From positions 1,178,001 through 1,242,000 of the forward strand of contig CAWKPF010000003.1 in the NCBI GenBank assembly GCA_963851415.1: a stretch of DNA of 64,000 nt. The letters run 5' to 3'. Below are positions 42,378 through 54,159 of this stretch, in pieces. The DNA comes from CAWKPF01 sp963851415 (GTDB lineage Bacteria > Acidobacteriota > Thermoanaerobaculia > Multivoradales > Multivoraceae). The position numbers and the translations under genes were made by a program. Positions within the stretch are counted from its first letter, which is position 1. Each line of letters opens with the position of its first letter. The notes under the pieces were generated by a model that had not been told where the DNA came from, did not search any database, and saw only the letters and a list, made by a program, of their open reading frames with translations.

Positions 42378-43691
42378 TCAGTTCCAGGCGTCGGTGTTGC
42401 CGCTCTCGAAAGAGTCCTCGAAGATCATCAGTTGGTCTCCCACGGTGAGCGCGAGTCGGTAGAGCTGGGCCTCGTTGGCTCCGGACCCCTCGATCACGGC
42501 GTAGTACGGCCCGGTGCCCTCGGTGAGCGCCAGGTTGGTCAGCGTCTCCTCGAGGCCGGCGCTCCTGCTGTCGACGGAGGCCAGGACGGTCGTCCCGTTG
42601 CTGCCCAGCACGGTGAGAGAGAGGTCGTGGTTGTCCTTCGTGTTGTACGAGGAACCGGCGACGCACTGCGGACCTTGCAGATAGGTGAAGCCGATCGGAG
42701 TGACCGTGACCGAGAGATTGCTTCCCGGAGCGACGGTGAAGCTGTAGTAGTCGGCGTCCGAGTTGTCGTCGATGCTGAGGTCGGAGAGATCGACCGAGGT
42801 CAGCGTTCCGAGGTTCTTTGCCGTTCCAGGACTGTCGGCCGTCTCGAAACGGTCGCCGTAGCCGCGATTGCCCGCGAGGATGTCGTCGTGCTGCGGTCCG
42901 TCGAAGGCCGAGCTGACATAGGGCTCCATCAGCTTGGTCTGATCGACGGGGCAGACGTGGCTCATTCCCAGGCCATGGCCGTGCTCGTGCGCGAAGACGT
43001 TGCGTAGCCCGAGCGAATTGTTGCCGGTGCTGTCGAAGAACGCGTCGGCGCTGTCGAGGACCATGTCCCCGGTATCGGGAAAGAAGTTGTAGGCCAGCAC
43101 TCCCCAGTCGTCGTCGATCAGGTGGGCCGCAATGCGGATGTCACCGCGCACGCCGAGAGATCCTCCAGGCACGGAGAACTGGGTCATCGCGGCGCCGTCG
43201 TCGGCGGACTCGTAGACGTAGGTCAGCCCGGTGAGCTCTGCCCATCGATCGAACACCTGCTGGAAGATGGCCAGCCAGGTCTCCTGGGTCCCGTAGATGC
43301 CATTCAGCCAGCTCTGCAGGTTGCTCGGTGCGGTGGCCTCACCGTTGAAGCCGTAGATCGAGGTTCCGTCGGGCACGATGCTCCACGTCAATGTGACCGG
43401 GTCTCCCTGGGAGAGGCCGCAGCCGTTGGTCGCGGTGCAGGTCCAGCGGTCACTCAGTTGGTGCCGGGTCGAGCGATCCTGCAGTGAGGTCAGCTGAGCC
43501 CAGGTCCGGCGGGCGCGATGCTGCTCGACGACGGAGTCCGGGGTTCCCGGGGCGAAACAGGCCTCCAGTGGCGGCGGACTGACGGGCACGGTTTCGCCGG
43601 TGGTCTGTCCCGCGATCGGCCAGGGAAGCAGAAGGAGGAGCGAGGTCACGAGGAGCAGGGGAGCGATCGGGCGTGGGCGGCGGGCGGTCAT
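42378..43691 (-). CDS. Secreted matrixin-like zinc metalloprotease with PPC domain
   Basis: The 437-residue protein has a signal peptide (PLLLVTSLLLLLPWPIAG) and a metzincin-type catalytic domain with HEHGHGLGMSH at 235-245 (His 235, Glu 236, His 239, His 245). The Met turn is probably in QTKLMEPYVSS. A pre-peptidase C-terminal domain (YYSFTVAPGSNLSVTVTPIG) follows. The end is MIFEDSFESGNTDAWN; short FESG..(S/D)AW tails recur on secreted proteins of related bacteria and may be a sorting signal (inference). Four or more cysteines suggest disulfides. It converges with the ligase gene. Confidence 0.88.
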   Translation of the reverse strand: MTARRPRPIAPLLLVTSLLLLLPWPIAGQTTGETVPVSPPPLEACFAPGTPDSVVEQHRARRTWAQLTSLQDRSTRHQLSDRWTCTATNGCGLSQGDPVTLTWSIVPDGTSIYGFNGEATAPSNLQSWLNGIYGTQETWLAIFQQVFDRWAELTGLTYVYESADDGAAMTQFSVPGGSLGVRGDIRIAAHLIDDDWGVLAYNFFPDTGDMVLDSADAFFDSTGNNSLGLRNVFAHEHGHGLGMSHVCPVDQTKLMEPYVSSAFDGPQHDDILAGNRGYGDRFETADSPGTAKNLGTLTSVDLSDLSIDDNSDADYYSFTVAPGSNLSVTVTPIGFTYLQGPQCVAGSSYNTKDNHDLSLTVLGSNGTTVLASVDSRSAGLEETLTNLALTEGTGPYYAVIEGSGANEAQLYRLALTVGDQLMIFEDSFESGNTDAWN

Positions 43692-43724
43692 GGCAGAAGA
43701 TCTCCGTGATATGCGGAGGTCATT

Positions 43725-43738
43725 CTATCGTAAGATAG
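43725..43738. promoter_or_regulatory. AT-rich palindrome upstream of the metalloprotease gene
   Basis: CTATC-GTAA-GATAG lies 34 bp upstream of the metalloprotease start in an AT-rich island unusual for this sequence. It probably marks the promoter/operator region; no hexamer pair is convincing. Confidence 0.3.
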
Positions 43739-43818
43739 CAATATTCGGATCTACGAACCACACAGCCCGGGCGGCCTGAGCCCCGGGGGCCCTGGTCTGC
43801 GCGGCCGCCGAGCCCGAG

Positions 43819-45234
43819 TCAGCTCGCGGTGAACGAGCGCCGACGCGGCCTGGGCGAGCGGCCGTTCGGCCTGCCCGCCGACGACCACTCTCGCTTCACG
43901 AGACCCGCAAACGGCCGAGACAGCGACGCCAAGGGCTCCGACACTCTGCGTGCAGTGCGCCTGACGATGCGGCCTGCGTCCCTGAGCCCTTCGATCCGGT
44001 TCTCGGCCAGCTTCCGGCGGCGCTCACGCCCGGCGCTCACCAGTTGTTCGAGACTCCGCGCCTCCGCGGCGGCGCGCAGCCCGTCGAGGTGATGTTCGGC
44101 GCCCGCTCGGGCCCGCTCCAGGGCCGAACGGCCCAGGTCGTTGAACCCGTCGGCCAGGGCCGACGAAGTCTCGGTCAGGAGCTCGAAGCCGAGGTAGTCG
44201 AAGATGCCGATCTCGCGCAGACTTCGATCGGCTCCCTCGACGCCCTGGCTCACCGCCTCTTCGACCGTCGGAGAGACCTCGTGGGCGACTGCCAGCGCGT
44301 CCTCGGTGATCTCGGCGACCGCGCGCTCCGCGAGCTGACTTCCCGCGATCACGGCTTCGGCAGCACTGTGGCCGATGTCGTCAGCCAGCTTCGCCAGGCC
44401 GCCGGCCACTGCGCGCGGAGCCTGCTCCTTGTCCTCCTCGTCCGGGGTCGTGCCCTGGCACGGGACGGGGGCGGGAAAGAAGGCTCGACGCAGGCCCCGC
44501 CGCTCGAAGGTGCGCCACTCCTCCTCGGGCTGGGCCAGGCGATCGGCCAGGGCGTAGAGCACGAGTGCGTTGAAGCCCATGCCGCAGTGGCTGCCCCACA
44601 CTTCGATGTTCTCGGCCCGATCGCCCTGGCGTTGCACGCAGGACTTCCAATGAACGATCCCGTCGCCCCGAGAGTACAGAGCCGACGTCGGGACCGGCGG
44701 CGCCACGCCAAGGTTCTGGAGCAGGCGAGCCTGGAGCGGCTGGGACTTGTTGCCCGTGACGTCTTCATACAGCGGCTGGATGTTCGAAGCCGCGCCCGGG
44801 ATGCCGGCGAAGGGACTGCCCAGCGTGACCACCTGGCGAACGAGGTGTGGCGCCTGGCGCGCCAGCTCCCGCGCGTAGATCCCCCCCAGACTCTGCCCGA
44901 CCAGGCTCACCGGTCTGCCGTGCTCGAGATGGAGGGCCTCGAGCCGCTCCATCATCTGGCGCATCAGGGCCTCGTCCGGGCCGAGATTCCGGCCGAGGCC
45001 CCAGCCGACCGTGGAATAGCCCCACCGATCGAGAAAACGGCGCAGGACACGCGTCGAGCCATCGCTGGCGGTGAAGCCCGGCAGCACCATGACCGGGTGG
45101 CCATCTCCGTGCGGAGCCGCTCGGAGGGGGCCGGCGAACCAACCCAGAAGGGCCATCTCGGAGAGCGCGCGCGGTGTCTCGGTGAGAAAGAGTGCACGCG
45201 ACGGGGGCCGGAGTGTTTCTTCGTCGGGGCTCAC
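43819..45234 (-). CDS. Alpha/beta hydrolase with phasin-like helical C-terminal region
   Basis: The 471-residue protein has an alpha/beta hydrolase domain (about 25-240): VMVLPGFTASDGST forms the oxyanion region, Ser 115 sits in LVGQSLGGIYARELA, and Asp 191 (YSRGDGIVHW) and His 216 (VWGSHCGMGF) complete the triad. From about 270 to 450 the chain is long, amphipathic and helical with phasin-like pattern (ALERARAGAEHHLDGLRAAA and SLEQLVSAGRERRRKLAENR), ending in a basic tail. No signal peptide is present. A fusion of a lipase/PHA-type hydrolase with a granule- or membrane-binding tail is the best reading; the exact substrate is unknown. Confidence 0.75.
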   Translation of the reverse strand: MSPDEETLRPPSRALFLTETPRALSEMALLGWFAGPLRAAPHGDGHPVMVLPGFTASDGSTRVLRRFLDRWGYSTVGWGLGRNLGPDEALMRQMMERLEALHLEHGRPVSLVGQSLGGIYARELARQAPHLVRQVVTLGSPFAGIPGAASNIQPLYEDVTGNKSQPLQARLLQNLGVAPPVPTSALYSRGDGIVHWKSCVQRQGDRAENIEVWGSHCGMGFNALVLYALADRLAQPEEEWRTFERRGLRRAFFPAPVPCQGTTPDEEDKEQAPRAVAGGLAKLADDIGHSAAEAVIAGSQLAERAVAEITEDALAVAHEVSPTVEEAVSQGVEGADRSLREIGIFDYLGFELLTETSSALADGFNDLGRSALERARAGAEHHLDGLRAAAEARSLEQLVSAGRERRRKLAENRIEGLRDAGRIVRRTARRVSEPLASLSRPFAGLVKREWSSAGRPNGRSPRPRRRSFTAS

Positions 45235-45392
45235 GGTGCGGACCTCCGGTGAATTCGGCCAGTTCAGTCACTGGCTACTCGTGAACCTAACAGACAAAGG
45301 TCCCTGCGGGGCCGAGCTCCCCGTCCAGGGTCGGGGGGAAAGGCGGGGCTGCAGTCGCCGTCTCGGTCACCGTCCCTTAGAATTCGCCCATC

Positions 45393-48050
45393 TTGATCGG
45401 CCAGACACTTTCTCACTTCACAGTCACCGCCAAGTTGGGAGAGGGTGGGATGGGCGAGGTGTATCGCGCCGAGGACAGCAGACTCGATCGCGAGGTGGCG
45501 ATCAAGGTCCTCCCTGCCGACTTCACCGAAGATCCCGAGCGCTTGGCGCGGTTCGAGAGGGAGGCCAAGGTCCTCGCTTCCCTCAACCATCCCCACATCG
45601 CGGCGATCTACGAAGTCGGGGAGGTTGGCGGGACCCACTTCCTTGCCATGGAGCTGGCCGAGGGGGAGGATCTGGCTCGTCGCCTCGCCCGGGGTGCTCT
45701 CCCGATCGAGGATGCAATCGCGATCGCGCTCCAGATTGCCGAAGGGCTCGAAGCGGCACACGAGCGCGGCATCGTCCACCGCGATCTCAAGCCCGGCAAC
45801 GTCGTGGTCGATCCGCAGACAGAGAGCGTCAAGCTGCTCGACTTCGGTTTGGCCAAGGCCTGGGAGGAGTCCCCCAGCACAGATCTCGACTTGACCCGGT
45901 CGCCCACACTCACGGCCCAGATGACCCAGGTGGGGGTGATCCTGGGGACTGCTGCATACATGAGCCCCGAGCAGGCGCGAGGCAAGACCGTCGACAAGCG
46001 GGCCGACATCTGGGCCTTCGGATGCATCCTGTTCGAGATGCTTGCGGGCCAGAAGCCGTACTCGGGCCGTGATGTGCCAGAGATCCTGGCATCGGTCATT
46101 CAGGGGGAGCCCGACTGGGAGCGATTGCCCGCCGCGGTCCCGAGCTCCGTGCGGCGGCTCATCGAGCGCTGCTTGCGCAAGGATCCTCGCTCTCGGTTGC
46201 GCGACATCGGGGACGCTCGCAACGAGTTGCTGGAGATCCAGGGCAGGCCGAGCGCTACCGAGCCGACCGCCGAGTCGCGGTCGACCGGACGCTGGCTCCG
46301 CGCGCTGCCCTGGGTGCTCGCTGCAGTTCTGGGCGTGAGTCTCGGTCTGGCGCTCGCCTCTTCGCGCAGCAGCCAACCTCCGGTGTCGGTGCGCCGTTTC
46401 GCGATCGATCTCCCGTGGCACTCGGTCCCCAATTGGACGGACTTCGTGGCGGCGATCTCTCCGAGCGGCGATCAGATCGCCTACAACGGCCGGGTCGGCA
46501 ACCGGGTCGATGCCTACGTGCGCTCCTTCGACAGCCTGGACGGCTACTCCGTGGCGCCGGCTCGCGAGACGTCCTCCTTCGCCTTTTCCCCGGATGGCGA
46601 GTGGCTCGGAATCCAGAATGGGGCTCGGCTCTCGAAGGTACCGGTACGGGGAGGGCAGCCGGTTCCGCTCGCCAATCTGGTCGGTCCGCGGGGGGTGGGC
46701 CAGTCCACGCAATCCCTCGATCCATTCGCACTCAGCTGGGGCCCGCGAGGCGACCTCCTGGTCGCGACCACGGTCGGCATCTTCCGCGTGGCGTCGGAGG
46801 GCGGGGAGCCCGAGCAGGTCACCCGGGTCGATACCGCCGCCGGCCAGAGCTCACATGCCCATCCGCACCATCTGCCCGATGGCAGGAGGGCGCTCTTCTC
46901 GGTCATCCAGAGCGAGGGAATGCCTCGGATCGGAGTCGTCGATCTCGACAGCGGTGGGGTCACCCTGCTGCCGATCAACGGCAGGCTGCCTTCCTTTTCG
47001 AAGAGCGGCCACCTGGTCTTCTTGCAGCAATCGACCGCGATGGCGGTGCCATTCGATCTCGACTCCCTCGCGGTCGTGGGCGACCCTGTGCCCGTGCTCG
47101 AGAATGTCCATTCCGGGCCCTTCCTCGCCCACGATGGAACCATGCTCTACATCCCCGTTCGGGGAGAGGAGAACGCTCGCCTGGTCTGGACCGACCGCAC
47201 CGGTCGCGCCACTCCCATCAGCGACGAGCCGCGCGACTACTCGCACCTCGACCTTGCGGCCGACGGGCGAACGGCTCTTCTCAACGTCGGTTCCGACGTC
47301 TACGAGATGGACCTGGCTTCCGGCACGCGACAGCTGTTGGCTTCGGAGTCGCTGTTCCCGATCTTCACCTCGGACGACCGTCGAGCCACGACCTACAGTG
47401 GCCTGGAGCAGATCATCGTCCAGCAGTCCGCCGACGGGAGCGGCGAGAGCACCCTCCTGGTCCATCGCGAGACAGCTATCCTCGGTGGAGACGACGATCG
47501 TCGGCCCGTGGGCACCATCGTACCGACCTCGTGGAACCCGCGGACTGGAGAGCTCGCGTTCTTCGACGACACGTCCGACATCTGGATCCTGGATCCGGAG
47601 GGATCGATTCGCCCCTTCCTGGATTCCGAGGCCAACGAGCGCACCGGGAGATTCTCGCCCGACGGGAAGTGGCTGGCGTACGTCAGCAACGAAACGCAGG
47701 ACTACGAGGTCTATGTCGTCGCGTATCCAGGCCCGGGACGCAAGGTGGCGGTGTCGATCGACGGCGGTCTGTCGCCGATCTGGTCGCTCGACGGTACCGA
47801 GCTCTTCTTTCGCCAGGGCGGCAAGCTGGTTGCGGCCAGGGTCAGTTACGAGCCCGAGCTGGCGTTCGGACCCCCGGTCGAGCTGTTCGAAGGTCCGTAC
47901 ACGCTCGACCTGATGGGCCATCAGCGATGGGATGTCTCCCCGGACGGGGATCGTTTCCTGATGGTCGAGAGCGGCGCGGACTTCCGCATCGTCATCGTCG
48001 AGAACTGGTTCGAAGAGCTCGAGAGACTGGCCCCCACTCGGGGAAGGTGA
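45393..48050 (+). CDS. Serine/threonine protein kinase with C-terminal TolB/WD40-like propeller
   Basis: The 885-residue protein has an N-terminal Hanks-type kinase domain: GEGGMGEVYRA P-loop, Lys 38 in VAIKVLP, HRDLKPGNV (129-137), DFGLAK (150-155), an activation segment and GTAAYMSPEQARG. One membrane helix follows (ALPWVLAAVLGVSLGLAL, about 303-321), then a large extracytoplasmic region with PD40/TolB repeats such as SFAFSPDGEWLG, FSPDGKWLAYVSN and WDVSPDGDRFLM. Ligand sensing by the propeller and signalling by the kinase is the usual model. The start is TTG at 45393, because no ATG lies before the kinase core; the ribosome site is weak. It converges on an ADOP permease, 27 bases away. Confidence 0.88.
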   Translation: MIGQTLSHFTVTAKLGEGGMGEVYRAEDSRLDREVAIKVLPADFTEDPERLARFEREAKVLASLNHPHIAAIYEVGEVGGTHFLAMELAEGEDLARRLARGALPIEDAIAIALQIAEGLEAAHERGIVHRDLKPGNVVVDPQTESVKLLDFGLAKAWEESPSTDLDLTRSPTLTAQMTQVGVILGTAAYMSPEQARGKTVDKRADIWAFGCILFEMLAGQKPYSGRDVPEILASVIQGEPDWERLPAAVPSSVRRLIERCLRKDPRSRLRDIGDARNELLEIQGRPSATEPTAESRSTGRWLRALPWVLAAVLGVSLGLALASSRSSQPPVSVRRFAIDLPWHSVPNWTDFVAAISPSGDQIAYNGRVGNRVDAYVRSFDSLDGYSVAPARETSSFAFSPDGEWLGIQNGARLSKVPVRGGQPVPLANLVGPRGVGQSTQSLDPFALSWGPRGDLLVATTVGIFRVASEGGEPEQVTRVDTAAGQSSHAHPHHLPDGRRALFSVIQSEGMPRIGVVDLDSGGVTLLPINGRLPSFSKSGHLVFLQQSTAMAVPFDLDSLAVVGDPVPVLENVHSGPFLAHDGTMLYIPVRGEENARLVWTDRTGRATPISDEPRDYSHLDLAADGRTALLNVGSDVYEMDLASGTRQLLASESLFPIFTSDDRRATTYSGLEQIIVQQSADGSGESTLLVHRETAILGGDDDRRPVGTIVPTSWNPRTGELAFFDDTSDIWILDPEGSIRPFLDSEANERTGRFSPDGKWLAYVSNETQDYEVYVVAYPGPGRKVAVSIDGGLSPIWSLDGTELFFRQGGKLVAARVSYEPELAFGPPVELFEGPYTLDLMGHQRWDVSPDGDRFLMVESGADFRIVIVENWFEELERLAPTRGR

Positions 48051-48077
48051 GGAACACCCCGCCCCCCGAGCTCCCCG

Positions 48078-50489
48078 TCACTCGGCCCGCAGGGCTTTGA
48101 CCGGATCGAGTCGTGTGGCGCGACTCGCTGGCCCCAGGCTCGATGCGACGATGACCGTCAGCAACCCTGCGACCACGATCGGCACGAAGGTGGCCCAGCC
48201 GGCAGCCATCCCCGGGATCGCCGACTCGAGCAGCCGTGTGACTCCGAAGGCCAACGGCAGGCCGACCGCGATTCCGACCGCGGCCATGCGCAGCGCTCCG
48301 CCCAGAACCATCCCCAGAATGGTCCGGCGCCCCGCTCCCAGGGCCGTGCGCACGCCGATCTCCTGGGTGCGCTGACTGACCGAGTAGGCGAGGACGCCGT
48401 AGACACCGAGACCGGCCAGTGCCAGGGCGACGGTCGCGAGACCGCCGAGGACCTTGCCCAGCACGTTCATCCCGACGTAGGTCGCGGCGAGGACCTGGTC
48501 GTAGGTGCGCATCAACGCCACCGGCAGGTCCGGGTCATGGCGCCCGACCGCGGCGCGTGCCGGCTCGGCCAACGCGGTCGGATCCTGGGTGCGACTGCGC
48601 AGGAGAAACTTCGCGGTCTGCTGGCCGCTCTGCGACCAGGGAAGATAGACGAGGGCGTTGAGGTCGCCCTCGAGCTCACCGAGGCGGCGCTGCAGAATCG
48701 GAGCGGCGACCCCGATCACTTCCCACTCCTCGTCTCGCAGGCGCAAGCGCTGGCCGACGGCCTCCTCGTCCGGCCAGAAGCGCTGTGCGAAGCGACGGTC
48801 GACGATGGCGACGCGGGCCGTTTCGGCGCGGTCGGTGACCGCGAAGTCGCGGCCGCGCAGGATCGAGACGCTGAGCGTGTCGAGATAGCCCGGGGGAACC
48901 GCCAGCCAGCTCACGAAGGGTTTCGGCGTGCCTTCTTCGAGTGGGGCACCGACGATCTCGACCTCGGCGGCCTGGTTGTCTCGAGCGCGGGGGATCGCCG
49001 ACGCGTAGGTGGCCCCGGCGGCGTCGGGCAGTGCGACCAGCTCCTCGCGAATCTGTTCGAAGAAGGTCAGGCGGCTCTCTTCGGTGGCGTACCGATCCTC
49101 GGGGAGGGTGAGCTGAAAGCTGAGCAGTCCCTCCTGGTCGAAGCCCGGGTCGGCGTATTGGATCTCGAGAAAACTCTTGAGAATGAGGCCGGTGCCACAG
49201 AGCAGGACCACCGCGAGTGCGACCTGAGCGACCACCAGTCCCCGCCGCAGCCACCCCTGGCCGGTCGAACTGCCGCGGCCGCCACCCTCGCGGAGCCTCG
49301 TTGCCAATCCACCCCGCGTGCTGCGCAGTGCGGGCAGGAGTCCGAAGGCGACTCCAGCGAAGATCGAGAGCAGAAGCGAAAAGAGCAGCACTCGCATGTC
49401 GACGACCGGGAGGTAGCCCTGCGGCACGTCGCCTGCGAGGGCCTTGGCCACCAGGTCCACACCGAGCAGTCCGAGCACGACGCCGATGCCCCCGCCGATG
49501 ACGGCGAGCAGCACGCTCTCGGTCATCAGCTGTCGCACGATCCTCCCACGCCCCGCTCCCAGGGCGGCGCGGAGCGCGAGCTCCCGCCGACGACTCTCGC
49601 CGCGAGCGAGCATCAGGTTGGCGAGATTGGCGCAGGCGATCAGGAGCACGAAGACTCCGGCTGCCTGCATCAGCTGGAGCAACATCGCGTCGCTCGGTCC
49701 GGGCACGATCTCGCGAAAGGTCCTCGCGAAGGCTCCGTAGCCGAGATGGGTTTCGGGGAACCGTTGCTCGAGGTCCGCGGCGATTGCCGCGAGGTCGTCG
49801 CGCGCCGTGTCGGGGGAGACTCCGCCGGCGAGTTGGCCGACCACGGCGCCGATCGGGGGCTCCGGATCGGAGTTTCCGGGCTCGACCGCGAGCGGGAGCC
49901 AGACGTCGACGCCGACATCCAGAAACTCGAAGTTCTCCTGCATGATCCCGACGATGCGATGGGGCTCGCGATCGAGCTCGATCGTCTGGCCGAGCACCGA
50001 GGGGTCGGCGGCAAAGCGGCGTCGCCAGAGAGAGTCCCCGAGTACCGCCACCGGCTCAGCGCCGGGCCGGCCTTCCTCGGAGGTGAAGAAGCGCCCTGCC
50101 TGGGCTCTCACCTCCACCATGTCGAAGAACGACGGTGTCACCAGGCTGGTGAGCAGTTGTTCGGGCTCACCGGTGCCGGTGAGGCTTCGACTGCCGCTCA
50201 TCGTCGCCCCGGTGTGCTCGAAGACGCGGTTGCGCTCGAGGATCTCCTGATAGTCGAGCACCCGCATGAGGCGCTGGTCGCCCGGTCGTGCGAGCTCGCT
50301 TCGCCAGACCAGCATGATGCGCTCGTCCGGATCGAAGGGGAGCGGTCGGATCATCAGGCTGTTGATGATGCTGAAGATCACCGTGTTGCCGGCAACGATG
50401 AGGGCCAACGAGAAGACCGCGACGACGGCCACGAGGCGTGCCTTGCTGAGCGATCGGACAGCGAAGCGAAGATCTCTGAACAGTTCCAT
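48078..50489 (-). CDS. ADOP-family ABC transporter permease, second copy
   Basis: The 803-residue permease opens with LFRDLRFAVRSLSKARLVAV and a first helix to about 45, then a MacB-like periplasmic domain. The FtsX core is LIACANLANLMLARGESRRR with ELALRAALGAGRGRIVRQL; a second periplasmic domain follows, and the C-terminal core contains QRTQEIGVRTALGAGRRTIL. Length and layout are typical for this orphan family. There is no low-complexity insertion between the first periplasmic domain and the core, unlike the copy at 4483. The next gene upstream on the same strand is another ADOP copy, 118 bases away. Confidence 0.88.
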   Translation of the reverse strand: MELFRDLRFAVRSLSKARLVAVVAVFSLALIVAGNTVIFSIINSLMIRPLPFDPDERIMLVWRSELARPGDQRLMRVLDYQEILERNRVFEHTGATMSGSRSLTGTGEPEQLLTSLVTPSFFDMVEVRAQAGRFFTSEEGRPGAEPVAVLGDSLWRRRFAADPSVLGQTIELDREPHRIVGIMQENFEFLDVGVDVWLPLAVEPGNSDPEPPIGAVVGQLAGGVSPDTARDDLAAIAADLEQRFPETHLGYGAFARTFREIVPGPSDAMLLQLMQAAGVFVLLIACANLANLMLARGESRRRELALRAALGAGRGRIVRQLMTESVLLAVIGGGIGVVLGLLGVDLVAKALAGDVPQGYLPVVDMRVLLFSLLLSIFAGVAFGLLPALRSTRGGLATRLREGGGRGSSTGQGWLRRGLVVAQVALAVVLLCGTGLILKSFLEIQYADPGFDQEGLLSFQLTLPEDRYATEESRLTFFEQIREELVALPDAAGATYASAIPRARDNQAAEVEIVGAPLEEGTPKPFVSWLAVPPGYLDTLSVSILRGRDFAVTDRAETARVAIVDRRFAQRFWPDEEAVGQRLRLRDEEWEVIGVAAPILQRRLGELEGDLNALVYLPWSQSGQQTAKFLLRSRTQDPTALAEPARAAVGRHDPDLPVALMRTYDQVLAATYVGMNVLGKVLGGLATVALALAGLGVYGVLAYSVSQRTQEIGVRTALGAGRRTILGMVLGGALRMAAVGIAVGLPLAFGVTRLLESAIPGMAAGWATFVPIVVAGLLTVIVASSLGPASRATRLDPVKALRAE

Positions 50490-50607
50490 TCGTAGTCCTC
50501 GGGGCGGAGTCTGTCTGGAGCTTTCCTCGATTCGACTACGTCGCCTGCGCGGGATTTGTTCCAGAGGTCCTGGAGTGTGCCGGCCGGGCCGAGGGCCGAG
50601 CTCGGGC

Positions 50608-53100
<2,493 letters not shown>

Positions 53101-53343
53101 GGGCGTGTTTCCGGGGGAGGGAGCAGGATCGGGTCGCACTGCGGGGACTCTGAACCCAAAGGATACGACAAGGTTCGGTCAGGGTTTCCCTCGGGTCCGA
53201 GTGGCAATTTCGCCGAAACCGCGCTCCTCCGCAGCTGCATTCCTCCGAAACCCTGGGCCAGATTTCTTCGTCATGATCTGTGACGGGGTTGGTGTTCGGC
53301 GCGGGAAGAGTCCGAAAGATCCGACACTCGGCGGGAGGTTTCC

Positions 53344-54045
53344 ATGCGAAAGAGAATGTTGGCTCCGTTTCTGGCGGGCTCGATCGTGGCTACCCTCGGG
53401 GTGGCGGTCTCCCGTCCGCTGGTCGCCCAGGAGTCCGAGCCGACTCACGACCAGACGGCAGACTTCTCTCGTCAGCTGCGCGAAGCGGCCCAGGACGGCG
53501 ACTGGGACGAGTATGGTCGCCTGTGGGGAGAGTGGGGGAGCCGGTTCGGAGATCGCTGGGCGGAGTGGGGAGAGGATCAGGGCGAGCAGTGGGCCGAGTG
53601 GGGCGAGACGTTCGGCGGGAGCTGGGAGGAGTGGGGCGAGACCTTCGGCGAGCGCTGGGCCGGATGGGGCGAGTCCGTCGGTGAGCGCTGGGCGGAGTGG
53701 GGTGAGCACTTCGCCGAGAGCTGGGCCGAGTGGGGCGAGGGGCTGGCCGACTCGTTCGAGGATGCCGACTGGGACTCTTTCGAGCAGGACTGGGCGGTTC
53801 TCGGCGCGGAGATGGAAGCCGCCTTCGACGATCTCGGAGAGGTCGGAGTCCACATGGAGCGTGCCTTCGCAGAGATCGACTGGGATGCCATGAGCGACGA
53901 TCTGGAGCGCTCGATGGAGAGCATCGATTGGGACGGCCTCGCGGCGTTGATCGAATCGACGGTCGAGGGGGCGCTGGAGACCGCCGGAGCGACCTTCGAG
54001 TCTCTCGACGAGCGGGATCGCCGACGCGCTCGTCCAGTGGAGTAG
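53344..54045 (+). CDS. Secreted tryptophan-rich undecapeptide-repeat protein
   Basis: I do not recognise this 233-residue protein. It has a signal peptide (MLAPFLAGSIVATLGVAVS, cleaved near VAQE) and, at residues 61-137, seven exact-length 11-residue repeats of the form WAEWGExFGER, each starting with Trp and carrying a second Trp at position 4. After the repeats the DADWDSFEQDW and IDWDAM/IDWDGL segments continue a looser Trp pattern. The repeats are strongly acidic and predicted helical; an 11-residue period fits a right-handed coiled coil with two Trp per repeat on one face. The ATG follows GGGAGG. It is divergent from the ADOP permease at 53100. Confidence 0.75.
   Translation: MRKRMLAPFLAGSIVATLGVAVSRPLVAQESEPTHDQTADFSRQLREAAQDGDWDEYGRLWGEWGSRFGDRWAEWGEDQGEQWAEWGETFGGSWEEWGETFGERWAGWGESVGERWAEWGEHFAESWAEWGEGLADSFEDADWDSFEQDWAVLGAEMEAAFDDLGEVGVHMERAFAEIDWDAMSDDLERSMESIDWDGLAALIESTVEGALETAGATFESLDERDRRRARPVE
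53524..53754 (+). repeat. Seven tandem 33-bp units encoding the Trp repeats
   Basis: The units are in frame and of constant length, each containing a TGGGxxGAGTGGGG-like core. They are diverged in third positions and at variable residues, so they are maintained by selection on the protein and not a recent expansion. Confidence 0.75.
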
Positions 54046-54094
54046 CGGTCCTCTCGCACCGCGTGCTCGCACGCTGGGCAAACTCGGCCCCATG

Positions 54095-54125
54095 AAGAAA
54101 AAGGACCCGGGCCGAAGCCCGGGTC
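54095..54125 (-). terminator. Rho-independent terminator of the MarR-monooxygenase operon
   Basis: On the minus strand a perfect 9-bp stem (GACCCGGGC with GCCCGGGTC, 54104-54125) with a 4-base loop is followed by TTTTTCTTC. It lies 35 bp past the stop of the monooxygenase gene. The T-run is on the minus side only, so it serves that operon and not the plus-strand repeat-protein gene. Confidence 0.8.
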
Positions 54126-54159
54126 GAGGACAGGGTAGCTCTGAACAGACGACGTGGGG

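Noticed and set aside
48537..50495. A 652-codon plus-strand frame opposite the second ADOP permease
   Set aside because: Antisense shadow; no motif, and the minus-strand gene is complete.
53524..53754. CRISPR array
   Set aside because: The 33-bp units are contiguous, in frame with a signal-peptide protein and have no spacers.
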